DNA of 64,000 nt from JAJXWB01 sp964634325. Lineage in GTDB: Bacteria > Pseudomonadota > Alphaproteobacteria > Rhizobiales > Beijerinckiaceae. The notes under the pieces are model-generated. The model did not search any database and was not told the DNA's origin. It worked only from the letters and a program-made list of their open reading frames with translations. Below are positions 1 through 8,006 of this stretch, piece after piece; position 1 is the first letter of the stretch, and every line of letters begins with the position of its first letter. The position numbers were made by a program, and so were the translations under genes. Location of the stretch: NCBI GenBank assembly GCA_964634325.1, contig CAZWJF010000002.1:1-64000 (forward strand). The letters run 5' to 3'.

Positions 1-1565
1 CCCCAGCCCGACCCCGTCCCCCAGCCGTTGCCGCCATAGTTCCAGCCGCTGCCGCCCCAAGGCGTCATGGTGCTCGACGCCGTGTAGCCGGACTGCGAAA
101 CGGCGTTGTTGGCGCTGGGCGCGCCCTGCGGGTTGTTGACGTAACTCGCCGGCAAGCTCGCCGACGAGTCGGTCTGCAGCGTCTGATTTTGATTATGGTA
201 GCCGCCATAGGAATAGCAGGCGTTGCTGGAAGACACGTACAGGTTGTTGGAACGGTCCGTCGATACGGAGAATTGCGTGCAGAAACTGACCGTCGTGTTG
301 TTGGCGCTGACGCTGTAGAGATTGTTGTCGACGATTAGCGAGGCGATTTGATCGCCGGTCAGCGTGCAGTACGCATCGTTGTTTCCGTAGCCGCACCAGT
401 ACGTGTTCGACGTCGCGCCCATGTTCCAGTTGTTCTGGTCGCGGTGCGAATTGACGTAGGAACTCGTCATAAAGGTCGAGATTGCGCTTTGCACGCTCGA
501 CGTCGCCGTGCCCGCCGTAGTCGGATTGTTCGCGGCCCATTTGATTGCGTACTTGCAGAGCTTTTGCTGTCCGTCGCCGAAGAAACTCGCGCCGTCCTTG
601 AAGGCTCCAGTCTTGTCGATGGTCGCGTAGGCGTCGCCTGTGGCGCAATAGCCGCCGTTGTCCGACAGATAGGAGTTGTACGATTTGTAACCCTTGTTCG
701 GGCTGTCGCTTTCGTCGGTCGCAAACAGAGGGACAAATAGCGTATCCGGCTTGCTGGGATCGGATGCTGCGTCCGTCAATGTATAGGGCTGCGGGCGCTC
801 TTCGACGCAGCCGGCCCAGGACTGGTTGATCTGCGAGAACAGGTCGAAACGCGATTGCGGATTCCAGGCTTGCTCCGCGGCGGTGTTCTGTTTCGGGAAA
901 TTCTCCCAATGGACTGACGATTGTCCGGACGTGTCCATCCATGACGCATTGGAGTAGCCCGTGCCGACGTTGACCGCCGTCGTGAACGGGACGAGCGATA
1001 TCTGAACGTTGGACGATCCCGCAGCGTTGAAGACCTGGTTGACGAAATTCTTCGCTGCCGCGATCTCGCTCGAAATCTTCGACACATGAGTCACGTTGTC
1101 GGAGACCGACATTGAGCCGGTATTGTCGAGCGCCATGGCGATTTCATAGGTCGCCGTGCTCGAAGAGGCGTTGACCGAGCAGGCGCTTGCGGTAGCCGTT
1201 ATCGAATTCACGCGGATGAGCTTCATGATCATGGTTGGCACGGACAGCGAAATGGTCGCGCACATCTGCGTACTGGCGGCTGTATAGGTCGCGCTCGTGA
1301 CGGCGACATCGGGAATCGTCACTTGCTGCTGCACATAGGTCTGCAGCGCGGCATTCGACGTGATGTCTTGAAGTTGTGCGCCGAGTACAGCGCTGTCGAC
1401 CGCCGCCTGGAGATAGCTCTTGGCGCCGATAGCCCGCGAATAATCGATGCTGGCGCCCGCGGCGGCGAGCGCCGGAAGAACGCTGACCGCCAGAACGACG
1501 GAAAGTTGCCCGCTCTCATCTCGCAGGAAGGCCCGCAGGCCTGCGCTATCAGCTCTCTTCCTCAT
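1..1565 (-). CDS. Tad-type pilus assembly protein with von Willebrand A domain (3' end outside window)
   Basis: The frame is open from the ATG at 1565 to the window edge, 521 codons without a stop; the C terminus is missing. Residues 1-20 are basic and are followed by a hydrophobic stretch (about 21-38) typical of TadE/TadG pseudopilins. A metal-ion-dependent adhesion site, DNTGSMS, lies at residues 147-153 and marks the start of a von Willebrand A fold; the distal part is rich in Asn, Ser, Tyr and Gly. Such proteins (TadG family, and the vWA pilus assembly proteins of alphaproteobacteria) are anchored in the inner membrane and assist Flp/Tad pilus biogenesis; that role is by family only. The start is supported by GGAG about 8 nt upstream and an in-frame TAA at 1580. 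No other tad genes are visible. Confidence 0.85.
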   Translation of the reverse strand, partial: MRKRADSAGLRAFLRDESGQLSVVLAVSVLPALAAAGASIDYSRAIGAKSYLQAAVDSAVLGAQLQDITSNAALQTYVQQQVTIPDVAVTSATYTAASTQMCATISLSVPTMIMKLIRVNSITATASACSVNASSSTATYEIAMALDNTGSMSVSDNVTHVSKISSEIAAAKNFVNQVFNAAGSSNVQISLVPFTTAVNVGTGYSNASWMDTSGQSSVHWENFPKQNTAAEQAWNPQSRFDLFSQINQSWAGCVEERPQPYTLTDAASDPSKPDTLFVPLFATDESDSPNKGYKSYNSYLSDNGGYCATGDAYATIDKTGAFKDGASFFGDGQQKLCKYAIKWAANNPTTAGTATSSVQSAISTFMTSSYVNSHRDQNNWNMGATSNTYWCGYGNNDAYCTLTGDQIASLIVDNNLYSVSANNTTVSFCTQFSVSTDRSNNLYVSSSNACYSYGGYHNQNQTLQTDSSASLPASYVNNPQGAPSANNAVSQSGYTASSTMTPWGGSGWNYGGNGWGTGSGW

Positions 1566-1660
1566 CAACGGCTCCGCTTAAGCCTTAATTTTCTCCTAAC
1601 GCGAAGGTCCGTTGTCGCTGACTTTTCTTGCGCGCGGATTGATATTTCGGGGTCGGGCGG

Positions 1661-1682
1661 GTTAACCGCCGTAAAGGTTAAC
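1661..1682. promoter_or_regulatory. Inverted repeat upstream of the vWA gene
   Basis: GTTAACC (1661-1667) and GGTTAAC (1676-1682) form perfect 7-bp arms around an 8-nt spacer, 96-117 nt upstream of the vWA gene start. The left arm extends to the palindrome GGTTAACC. It may be an operator. The TTAA spacing (12 nt) does not fit the CtrA consensus. Apart from this element I see nothing recognisable between 1566 and 1785. Confidence 0.35.
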
Positions 1683-1785
1683 GCGGCCTTTCGGGAGCCT
1701 GAAGGCGAGCCGACGGCCGCACTGGCGTTTCGTATCCGCGCAGCCTACATTGGTCTTGCGGCGCTGCGGGATGCGTGTGGATTTG

Positions 1786-1945
1786 TATTCCCGGGGCCTT
1801 ATCGATCCTTAGGGAGCTGTCCCTGACCTTGCCCGTGGGCTCGGTCACCACGGCGCCCACCTACGTTGTAGGTTCCCGGGGTCGATGTCCCACGGTCACT
1901 GCGGCCCGCACCCCTGCCTGTCGTTTTCCGGCCTTTTCTCCGGCG
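1786..1945 (+). ncRNA. ssrS: 6S RNA (approximate ends)
   Basis: 6S RNA binds the housekeeping RNA polymerase holoenzyme. The call rests on position and fold. Position: it lies directly upstream of 5-formyl-THF cyclo-ligase, the classical ssrS context. Fold: GGGCC near 1794 can pair with GGCCC near 1903, ATCGATCC (1801-1808) with GGGTCGAT (about 1879-1886, one G-U), and inside are three perfect hairpins, AGGGA/TCCCT, CCGTGG/CCACGG and ACCTAC/GTAGGT. The ACCTAC-GTT-GTAGGT hairpin is a feature I recall from rhizobial 6S RNAs. Ends are estimates; an Rfam covariance search would fix them. Confidence 0.72.
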
Positions 1946-1969
1946 GTCCGCCTCCGGTAGTCTGGCGCC

Positions 1970-2563
1970 ATGACGATGGATCTTGCGTCCAAGCACGCTC
2001 TGAGGCGCCATATGCTGGCGCGCCGCGACCTGATTGAGCCGGCCGAAGCCCATGAGGCCGCCGAGGCGGTCGCGCGGCGGGCGCTCGACCTCGTCCGCAG
2101 CGTCGCCGCGCCCGGCGCGGCGGTGTCCGCCTATTGGCCGATCCGCAGCGAAATTTCGACGCGGCCGCTGCTGGAGGGGCTCGCGAGGGCGGGCTATCGG
2201 CTCGCCCTGCCTGTGATGACGGGCGCCGGCAAGCCGCTGCGTTTTCGCGCCTGGACGCCCGGCGACGACCTCGAAAAGGGACCGCTCGGCCTCTCGGAAC
2301 CGCTCGCCGGAGCGCCGGAACTTTCGCCGGAGGTCGTCTTCGTACCTCTGGCCTGTTTCGACGCCCGGGGTCGCCGGATCGGCTATGGCGGCGGCAATTT
2401 CGACGCGACGCTTGCGGCGTTGCGGGCGCGCGGCGTCGTCGTCGCGATCGGCCTCGCCTACGCCGATCAGGAGGTCGCGACGATCCCCGCCGAGCCGCAC
2501 GACCAGGCGCTCGATTACGTGGTAACGGAGCAAAAGACATTCAGATTCGGAGCGGCTGACTAG
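1970..2563 (+). CDS. ygfA: 5-formyltetrahydrofolate cyclo-ligase
   Basis: This 197-residue protein matches the 5-formyltetrahydrofolate cyclo-ligase family, which converts 5-formyl-THF to 5,10-methenyl-THF with ATP and returns stored folate to one-carbon metabolism in the cytosol. The N-terminal KHALRRHML segment (residues 8-16) and the glycine motif GYGGGNFD at 138-145 are the diagnostic elements; most homologues have Tyr rather than Phe before the Asp. The 6S RNA lies just upstream, as in many proteobacteria. The TAG stop abuts the ATG of the next gene with no gap, so the two are probably co-transcribed. ATG 1970 is the first good start; no strong ribosome site is visible. Confidence 0.9.
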   Translation: MTMDLASKHALRRHMLARRDLIEPAEAHEAAEAVARRALDLVRSVAAPGAAVSAYWPIRSEISTRPLLEGLARAGYRLALPVMTGAGKPLRFRAWTPGDDLEKGPLGLSEPLAGAPELSPEVVFVPLACFDARGRRIGYGGGNFDATLAALRARGVVVAIGLAYADQEVATIPAEPHDQALDYVVTEQKTFRFGAAD

Positions 2564-3382
2564 ATGCGTCTTCTGTTCATCGGCGACGTCGTGGGGCGCG
2601 CAGGCCGCGCCGTTCTTCTCGAGAAATTGCCTGAAATCCGGCGGCGCTGGGCGCTCGATTTCGTGGTCGTCAACGGCGAGAACGCCGCGGGCGGTTTTGG
2701 GATCACCGAGGCGATCTGCGACGAATTCCTGGCGGCGGGGGCTGATTGCGTCACGCTGGGCAATCACGCCTTCGACCAGCGCGAGGCGCTGGTTTTCATC
2801 GAGCGGCAGGAAAGGCTGATCCGGCCGGTCAATTATCCGCCGGGCACGCCGGGACGCGGGTCTTACCTCTATGAAGGCGCGAACGGCCATCGCGTGCTGG
2901 TGTGCAACGTCCTCGGCCGCGTGTTCATGGACGCGATGGACGATCCTTTCGCCGCCATCGAAAGGGAGATCGCCGCTTGTCCGCTGGGGCTCGGCTGCGA
3001 CGCGGCGATTTTCGACGTGCATGCCGAGGCTTCCAGCGAGAAGCAGGCGATCGGCCATTTCCTAGACGGCCGCGTCTCTCTGGTCGTCGGCACGCATACG
3101 CATGTGCCGACCGCCGACGCCCAGATCCTGCCCGCCGGCACGGCCTATCAGACCGACGCCGGCATGACCGGCGACTACGATTCCGTCATCGGCATGGACA
3201 AGGAGGAGCCGCTTCGGCGGTTCACCCGCAAGACGCCGGGCGTGCGCTTCGAACCCGCCGACGGCGCGGCGACGCTCTGCGGCGTGGCGGTGGAGACGGG
3301 CGTGGACGGGCTGGCGACGCAAATCGCGCCGGTCCGGCTCGGCGGGAGGCTGGCGGAGGCCGTTCCGGGCTTTTGGGCCTGA
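2564..3382 (+). CDS. YmdB-type (TIGR00282) metallophosphoesterase
   Basis: The 272-residue protein carries all metal-binding motifs of the YmdB family: GDVVG (D8), NGEN (residues 37-40), GNHAFD (66-71), DVHAEASSEK (H153) and GTHTH (H178, H180). Characterised members hydrolyse 2',3'-cyclic nucleotides and, in Bacillus, influence sporulation and biofilm decisions; the substrate here is unproven. It begins immediately after the cyclo-ligase stop, so translation is probably coupled. The pairing of cyclo-ligase, this phosphodiesterase and the YebC gene is typical of Hyphomicrobiales chromosomes. Confidence 0.9.
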   Translation: MRLLFIGDVVGRAGRAVLLEKLPEIRRRWALDFVVVNGENAAGGFGITEAICDEFLAAGADCVTLGNHAFDQREALVFIERQERLIRPVNYPPGTPGRGSYLYEGANGHRVLVCNVLGRVFMDAMDDPFAAIEREIAACPLGLGCDAAIFDVHAEASSEKQAIGHFLDGRVSLVVGTHTHVPTADAQILPAGTAYQTDAGMTGDYDSVIGMDKEEPLRRFTRKTPGVRFEPADGAATLCGVAVETGVDGLATQIAPVRLGGRLAEAVPGFWA

Positions 3383-3456
3383 CGGCTTTATTCGCGCGGG
3401 CGCAGCGCTTATAAGCGCGCCAATCCAATTCGCGCCGTTTCGGGAGACAGACGACT

Positions 3457-4203
3457 ATGGCCGGCCATAGCCAGTTCAAGAACATCATGCACAAGAAGGG
3501 GAAGCAGGACGCGATCCGCTCCAAGGTCTTCTCCAAGCTCGCGCGCGAAATCACCGTCGCGGCCAAGATGGGCATGCCGGACCCGAACATGAATCCGCGC
3601 CTGCGGCTCGCCGTGCTGGCGGCGCGCGCGGAAAACATGCCGAAGGACAATATTGAACGCGCCATCAAGAAGGCGGCGGGCGGCGACAGCGAAAACTACG
3701 ACGAGGTGCGCTACGAGGGTCGCGCGCCCGGCGGCGTCGCGGTCATCGTCGAGGCGCTGACCGACAACCGCAACCGCACGGCCGGCGAAGTGCGTTCCTA
3801 TTTCACCAAGGCCGGCGGCGAAATGACCGCCAATGGCGCGGTGTCCTTCATGTTCGATCACGTCGGCTCGATCGAGTACGACGCCAAGGTCGCCAGCGAA
3901 GACGAGATGATGGAGGCGGCCCTCGAGGCCGGCGCCGACGATGTCGCGACCACCGAGGACGGGCATGAGGTGACGACCGCGATGGAGAGTTTCGCGGAAG
4001 TCGCCAAGGCGCTGGAAGCGAAATTCGGCGAAGCCCGCAAGGCGAAGATCATCTGGAAGCCGCAGTCCACGACCATGCTCGACGACGAGACCGGCGAGAA
4101 GATCCTCAAGCTGATCGGAACGCTCGAGGACAATGACGACGTTCAGAACGTCTACGCCAATTTCGAGATTTCCGACGCGCTCGTCGCCAAGATGGGCGGT
4201 TGA
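3457..4203 (+). CDS. yebC: YebC/PmpR family protein
   Basis: The 248-residue product begins with MAGHSQFKNIMHKKGKQDA, the family signature, and has the length and acidic middle domain expected of YebC/TACO1 proteins. Members were annotated as transcriptional regulators (PmpR). More recent work links the family to translation through difficult stretches such as polyproline; which applies here cannot be told from sequence. The start is preceded by GGGAGACAGACGACT, giving GGGAG about 13 nt upstream. In many proteobacteria yebC sits just before ruvC; here the bd oxidase operon lies between them on the opposite strand. Its TGA directly abuts the stop of the convergent DUF2474 gene. Confidence 0.95.
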   Translation: MAGHSQFKNIMHKKGKQDAIRSKVFSKLAREITVAAKMGMPDPNMNPRLRLAVLAARAENMPKDNIERAIKKAAGGDSENYDEVRYEGRAPGGVAVIVEALTDNRNRTAGEVRSYFTKAGGEMTANGAVSFMFDHVGSIEYDAKVASEDEMMEAALEAGADDVATTEDGHEVTTAMESFAEVAKALEAKFGEARKAKIIWKPQSTTMLDDETGEKILKLIGTLEDNDDVQNVYANFEISDALVAKMGG

Positions 4204-4335
4204 TCAGCGCGCGACGTAGCGCAGCGCATAGGCGATTGCGCCCACGGCGAGCACGCCGCCCGCATACAGGGCAACGAACCACAGCAGGCGTCGCGCGAGC
4301 GGCGCCTGTTTCGTTTGGGGCGTGCGTTCTGGCAT
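4204..4335 (-). CDS. DUF2474 small bd-oxidase-associated membrane protein
   Basis: A 43-residue frame begins with ATG at 4335, overlapping the cydB stop by one base (TGATG). It has a basic N terminus (residues 1-16, ending ARR) followed by one transmembrane helix (about 18-39, starting LLWFVALYAGG) and ends VAR. This is the architecture of DUF2474 proteins found downstream of cyanide-insensitive-type bd oxidases, where they probably act like CydX in stabilising the complex. Function is inferred from family and operon position. Its stop and the yebC stop share the sequence TGATCA, leaving no intergenic base. Confidence 0.85.
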   Translation of the reverse strand: MPERTPQTKQAPLARRLLWFVALYAGGVLAVGAIAYALRYVAR

Positions 4336-5345
4336 CAATAGCCGTGGTGGTCGGCGGGCGTCTTCCCGCGAAACACCCAATAGGCGTAGCTCGTATAGGA
4401 GAGGATGACGACGAGCAGCGGCGCGGCGCCGACCAGCAGGAAGGCGAGGCTCTTGTCGGGCGCGGCCGCCTGCCAGATCGTGACGCTGTTGGGGACCATA
4501 TAGGGGTAGAAGCTGACGCCGAGGCCGATGAAGCCGAGGATGAACAAAGCCTGCGTCGCCAGAAACGGCGAGCGCTCCTTCTCACGCGCTATGCCCGTCA
4601 TCAGCACATAGCCGGCGGCTGCGACCAGCAGCGGCACCGGCGCCGACAGGACAATGCGCGGCCACGAGAACCAGTTCGTCGCATAGGTCGGATTGAGCAG
4701 GACAGTCCACAAGCTGACGGCGCCGATCGCCGCGAGAAACGCCGGAGCCAGCCAGGCCGCCAGATCGTAGGCCCGCCGCTGAAGGCGGCCGTCGGTCTTC
4801 AAGATGAGCCAGCATGCGCCCTGGAGCGCGTAGCCGAGCGCAAGGCCTGCCGCAGTCAGGATGCTGAAGGGCGTGAGCCAGTCCCACCAGCCGCCGGAAT
4901 AGGCGCGGCCCTGTACGGGGACGCCCTGCACGAGCGCGCCGAGCGCGAGCCCCTGCGCGACGGCGGCGCCGAGCGATCCCAGCGCGAAGGCCCGATCCCA
5001 GATTTTTTGCGCACGCGGCGTCTGCCAGCGGAATTCGAAGGCGACGCCGCGAAAGACGAGCGACAGCAGCATGAGGACGATCGGCGCATAGAGCGCCGAC
5101 AGAATGATCGAATAGGCGAGCGGGAAAACGGCGAGCAGGCCGCCGCCGCCGAGCACGAGCCATGTCTCGTTGCCATCCCATACCGGCGCGATCGAGGACA
5201 GCATGCGTCCGCGATGATCGCTGTCGCGCATCAGCGGAAACAATATGCCGACGCCGAGATCGAAGCCGTCGAGCAAGGTGTAGAGGAGGACGGCGAAGGC
5301 GATGAGCCCGGCCCAGACGAGGGGCAGATCGATCGCGTCGATCAT
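4335..5345 (-). CDS. cydB: Cytochrome bd ubiquinol oxidase subunit II
   Basis: The 336-residue polytopic protein opens with LPLVWAGLIAFAVLLYTLLD (residues 7-26) followed by GFDLGVG, the hallmark of CydB/CioB. Subunit II pairs with CydA in the inner membrane and forms the second half of the quinol oxidase. Length fits the family (about 335-380). The ATG overlaps the cydA stop by four bases (ATGA) and the stop overlaps the DUF2474 start, so the three genes form a coupled operon. The proline-rich PADHHGY tail is unremarkable. Confidence 0.95.
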   Translation of the reverse strand: MIDAIDLPLVWAGLIAFAVLLYTLLDGFDLGVGILFPLMRDSDHRGRMLSSIAPVWDGNETWLVLGGGGLLAVFPLAYSIILSALYAPIVLMLLSLVFRGVAFEFRWQTPRAQKIWDRAFALGSLGAAVAQGLALGALVQGVPVQGRAYSGGWWDWLTPFSILTAAGLALGYALQGACWLILKTDGRLQRRAYDLAAWLAPAFLAAIGAVSLWTVLLNPTYATNWFSWPRIVLSAPVPLLVAAAGYVLMTGIAREKERSPFLATQALFILGFIGLGVSFYPYMVPNSVTIWQAAAPDKSLAFLLVGAAPLLVVILSYTSYAYWVFRGKTPADHHGY

Positions 5346-6742
5346 CGCGTCGCTCCCGTCTCGCGTGCGCGCAAGCCGGTCGCAACGCCTGCGGCGCGCA
5401 GCGGCGCGTCATCGGTCATTTCGCTGGGCGCGTCCGGCGGCCGGTTCATGAGGACGCCGAGATAGATGAAGCCGAACACCATGACGATCGCATAGACGAC
5501 GATGAAGCCGACGAGCGAAGCGGCGACGGCGGGCGCCGCGATCGGCGACGCCGCGTCGGCCGTGCGCAGCAGGCCCTGCACGACGAAAGGCTGGCGGCCG
5601 ACCTCCGTCGTCACCCATCCCGCGAGGACCGCAATGAAGCCGGCCGGCCCCATCGCGAGCGCGGCGCGATGCAGCCATCTGTTGTCGTAGAACGTTCCTC
5701 GCCGGCGTGCGAACAGGCCGAACAGCCCGAGACCCGCCATCGCGAAGCCGAGCCCGACCATGATGCGGAACGACCAGAAGACGACGGGCGAAGGCGGCCA
5801 GTTTTCACGCGGAAAGTCTTTCAGGCCGGGCACGTAGCCGTCGAGCGAATGGGTGAGGATGAGCGAGCCTGCGAGCGGGATTTCGATCTTGTAGCCGGTG
5901 CGCGCATTCGCCATGTCGGGCATGCCGAACAGGATGAGCGGCGCGCGCTTCTCGCCGTCGAAATGGCCCTCGATCGCGGCGATCTTCGCCGGCTGATGCT
6001 CGAGCGTATTCAATCCGTGCTGGTCGCCCGCGAGAATCTGCAGGGGCGCGACGAGCGCGGCCATCCACATGGCCATCGAGAACATCGTCCGCACGGAGGC
6101 CGAACGGTCGCCGCGCAGAAGATGCAGCGCGCCGACCGCGCCGACGGCGAGCGAGGTCGTCAGGTAAGCGGCGAGCGCCATGTGCACGAGGCGATAGGGG
6201 AAAGACGGGTTGAAGATGGCGGCGAACCAGTCGGCGGGAATGAATTGCCCCTGGGCGTTGACGGCGTAGCCGGCCGGCGTCTGCATCCAGCTGTTGACGG
6301 CGAGAATCCAGAAGGCCGAGGCGAAGGTGCCGAGCGCGACCATCAGGGTGGCGAAGAAATGCAAGGCCGGTCCAACGCGCTCGCGGCCAAACAGCACAAC
6401 GCCGAGAAAGCCCGCCTCGAGGAAGAAGGCCGACAGGACCTCGTAGCCCATCAATGGGCCGAGGATCGGACCGGTCTTGTCCGAAAAGACGCTCCAGTTC
6501 GTGCCGAACTGGTAGCTCATCACCACCCCGCTGACGACGCCCATGCCGAAGGCGATGGCGAAGATGCGCTTCCAGTAGTCGAAGAGCTGGAGATAGGCCG
6601 GGTCGCGCGTTGCGAGCGACAGGCCGTTCAGCGTCGCCAGATAGCTCGCCAGCCCGATCGAAAACGCCGGATAGACGATGTGAAAGCCGACCGTGAAGGC
6701 GAACTGCAAGCGGGCGAGGTCGATCGCGCTGGGGTCGAGCAT
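5342..6742 (-). CDS. cydA: Cytochrome bd ubiquinol oxidase subunit I, cyanide-insensitive (CIO) type
   Basis: The 466-residue protein carries the haem ligands H21, H187 and M328 and the acidic pair E101/E109 on the proton path, by comparison with E. coli CydA (H19, H186, M393, E99, E107). The C-terminal segment GWVTTEVGRQPFVVQGLL (375-392), followed by RTADAASP, and the short Q-loop region make this the CIO/short-Q-loop type rather than the 520-residue E. coli type. It oxidises quinol and reduces O2 without pumping protons, usually serving at low oxygen or under respiratory inhibition. It is the first gene of cydA-cydB-DUF2474. No cydDC genes are in the window. Confidence 0.95.
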   Translation of the reverse strand: MLDPSAIDLARLQFAFTVGFHIVYPAFSIGLASYLATLNGLSLATRDPAYLQLFDYWKRIFAIAFGMGVVSGVVMSYQFGTNWSVFSDKTGPILGPLMGYEVLSAFFLEAGFLGVVLFGRERVGPALHFFATLMVALGTFASAFWILAVNSWMQTPAGYAVNAQGQFIPADWFAAIFNPSFPYRLVHMALAAYLTTSLAVGAVGALHLLRGDRSASVRTMFSMAMWMAALVAPLQILAGDQHGLNTLEHQPAKIAAIEGHFDGEKRAPLILFGMPDMANARTGYKIEIPLAGSLILTHSLDGYVPGLKDFPRENWPPSPVVFWSFRIMVGLGFAMAGLGLFGLFARRRGTFYDNRWLHRAALAMGPAGFIAVLAGWVTTEVGRQPFVVQGLLRTADAASPIAAPAVAASLVGFIVVYAIVMVFGFIYLGVLMNRPPDAPSEMTDDAPLRAAGVATGLRARETGATR

Positions 6743-6767
6743 CGGGCCTTCCTTGGGGGCGTCTCTC

Positions 6768-6803
6768 CCAATCTGGCGCGGACGCGGCCAGCGGCAAGAT
6801 TGG
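6768..6803. promoter_or_regulatory. Inverted repeat upstream of cydA
   Basis: CCAATCT (6768-6774) and AGATTGG (6797-6803) form perfect 7-bp arms 22 nt apart, 26-61 nt upstream of the cydA start and on the ruvC-proximal side of the divergent region. A nested TGGC/GCCA pair lies inside. It could be a leader hairpin or operator. It does not resemble an FNR/Anr box (TTGAT-N4-ATCAA). Confidence 0.25.
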
Positions 6804-6867
6804 TCCTGTGCGACGGGACGTCGCGCTGGAGCCTACCGGACGGCGTTGCGCCAGCGTAAATTGTCGC

Positions 6868-7392
6868 ATGTCGCCAAAATCGATTCGCATCATCGGGATC
6901 GATCCCGGCCTTCGCAACACCGGCTGGGGGGTGATCGAGGCCGAGGGATCGCGGCTGTCCTTCGTCGCCTGCGGCACATTGCATTCGGACGCCGCCCGCC
7001 CGCTCGGCGAAAGACTGAGGCAATTGCACGAGGGGCTCGCCGGCGTGATCGTCGCCCATGCGCCGCTGGAGGCGGCGGTCGAGGAGACCTTCGTCAATCG
7101 CGACCCGCAATCTGCGCTGAAGCTCGGGCAGGCGCGCGGGATCGCGCTGGTCGTTCCGGCGCTGGCGGGATTGTCGGTCGCCGAATACGCCGCCAATGTC
7201 GTCAAGAAGACGGTGGTCGGCGCGGGGCACGCGGAAAAGGCGCAGATCGCCATGATGGTGCGCGTGCTCCTGCCGAAATGCGACGCGAAGAGCGCCGACG
7301 CCGCCGATGCGCTGGCGGTGGCGATCTGTCACGCGCAGCATCGCGGGACGCGGGCGCTGACCGCCAAGGTCTCAGTAAAGGTCGCAGGATGA
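6868..7392 (+). CDS. ruvC: Crossover junction endodeoxyribonuclease RuvC
   Basis: RuvC cuts Holliday junctions during recombinational repair. The 174-residue product, started at the ATG 6868, matches the usual length (about 173). The four acidic catalytic residues are present: D12 in GIDPGL, E72, and D144 and D147 in SADAADALA. A longer in-frame start at 6808 would add 20 residues that homologues lack, so it was rejected; no clear ribosome site supports either start. The stop overlaps the ruvA start as ATGA, and ruvA overlaps ruvB the same way, so ruvCAB is one translationally coupled operon. Confidence 0.95.
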   Translation: MSPKSIRIIGIDPGLRNTGWGVIEAEGSRLSFVACGTLHSDAARPLGERLRQLHEGLAGVIVAHAPLEAAVEETFVNRDPQSALKLGQARGIALVVPALAGLSVAEYAANVVKKTVVGAGHAEKAQIAMMVRVLLPKCDAKSADAADALAVAICHAQHRGTRALTAKVSVKVAG

Positions 7393-8006
7393 TCGGCAAG
7401 CTGAAGGGCCTCATCGATTCCTACGGCGAGGATTTCGTGATCCTCGACGTGCAGGGCGTCGGCTATGTCGTGCAATGCTCCGCGCGGACGTTGCAGAAAT
7501 TGCCGGCGGCGGGCGAGGCCGCGTCGCTCGCCATCGAGACGCAGGTGCGCGAGGATGCGATCCGCCTGTTCGGCTTCACGAGCGACGCCGAGCGCGACTG
7601 GTTCCGCCTGCTGCAGAGCGTGCAGGGCGTGGGCGCGAAAGTCGCGCTCGCCATTCTCGGCGTGCTTGCGCCAGGCGAACTCGCCGCTGCGATCGGAATG
7701 CAGGACAAGACGGCGGTCGCCCGAGCGCCGGGCGTTGGACCTAAGCTCGCCGCGCGCATCGTGGCTGAATTGAAGGACAAGGCGCCCGCGCTCGCCGCCG
7801 TCGATCCGGTCGTCGCTAAACTCGCCGGCGCGGATGACGCCAAAACCGCGCCCAAGCCGGTGCAGGACGCGATTTCCGCTCTCGTCAATCTCGGCTATGG
7901 GCGTCCGCAGGCCGCCGCCGCCGTGGCGGCGAGCGTCAAGGCGCTGGGCGAAGCCGCCGAGACGAGCGCGCTGATCCGGCGCGGCTTGAAGGAGCTGGCG
8001 CAATGA
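7389..8006 (+). CDS. ruvA: Holliday junction branch migration protein RuvA
   Basis: The 205-residue product begins MIGKLKGLIDSYGEDF and contains two helix-hairpin-helix segments: SVQGVGAKVALAILG (about residues 77-91) and ARAPGVGPKLAARIV (about 112-126), which bind junction DNA. The C-terminal UBA-like domain, about 155-205, contacts RuvB. RuvA binds the Holliday junction as a tetramer and loads the RuvB motor. Start ATG 7389 overlaps the ruvC stop by four bases; the stop overlaps ruvB. Confidence 0.96.
   Translation: MIGKLKGLIDSYGEDFVILDVQGVGYVVQCSARTLQKLPAAGEAASLAIETQVREDAIRLFGFTSDAERDWFRLLQSVQGVGAKVALAILGVLAPGELAAAIGMQDKTAVARAPGVGPKLAARIVAELKDKAPALAAVDPVVAKLAGADDAKTAPKPVQDAISALVNLGYGRPQAAAAVAASVKALGEAAETSALIRRGLKELAQ

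Noticed and set aside
1578..1588. TTAA-N3-TTAA and TTAA pairs as CtrA sites
   Set aside because: The consensus needs TTAA-N7-TTAA; none of the TTAA pairs here fits.
4200..5465. 421-codon open frame on the + strand over cydB
   Set aside because: It is the complementary-strand shadow of cydB/cydA in GC-rich sequence; its product is rich in Arg/Glu/Asp without any fold.
6808..6867. In-frame upstream start for ruvC adding 20 residues
   Set aside because: The added residues have no RuvC similarity; the family begins a few residues before GIDPGL, which the ATG at 6868 provides.
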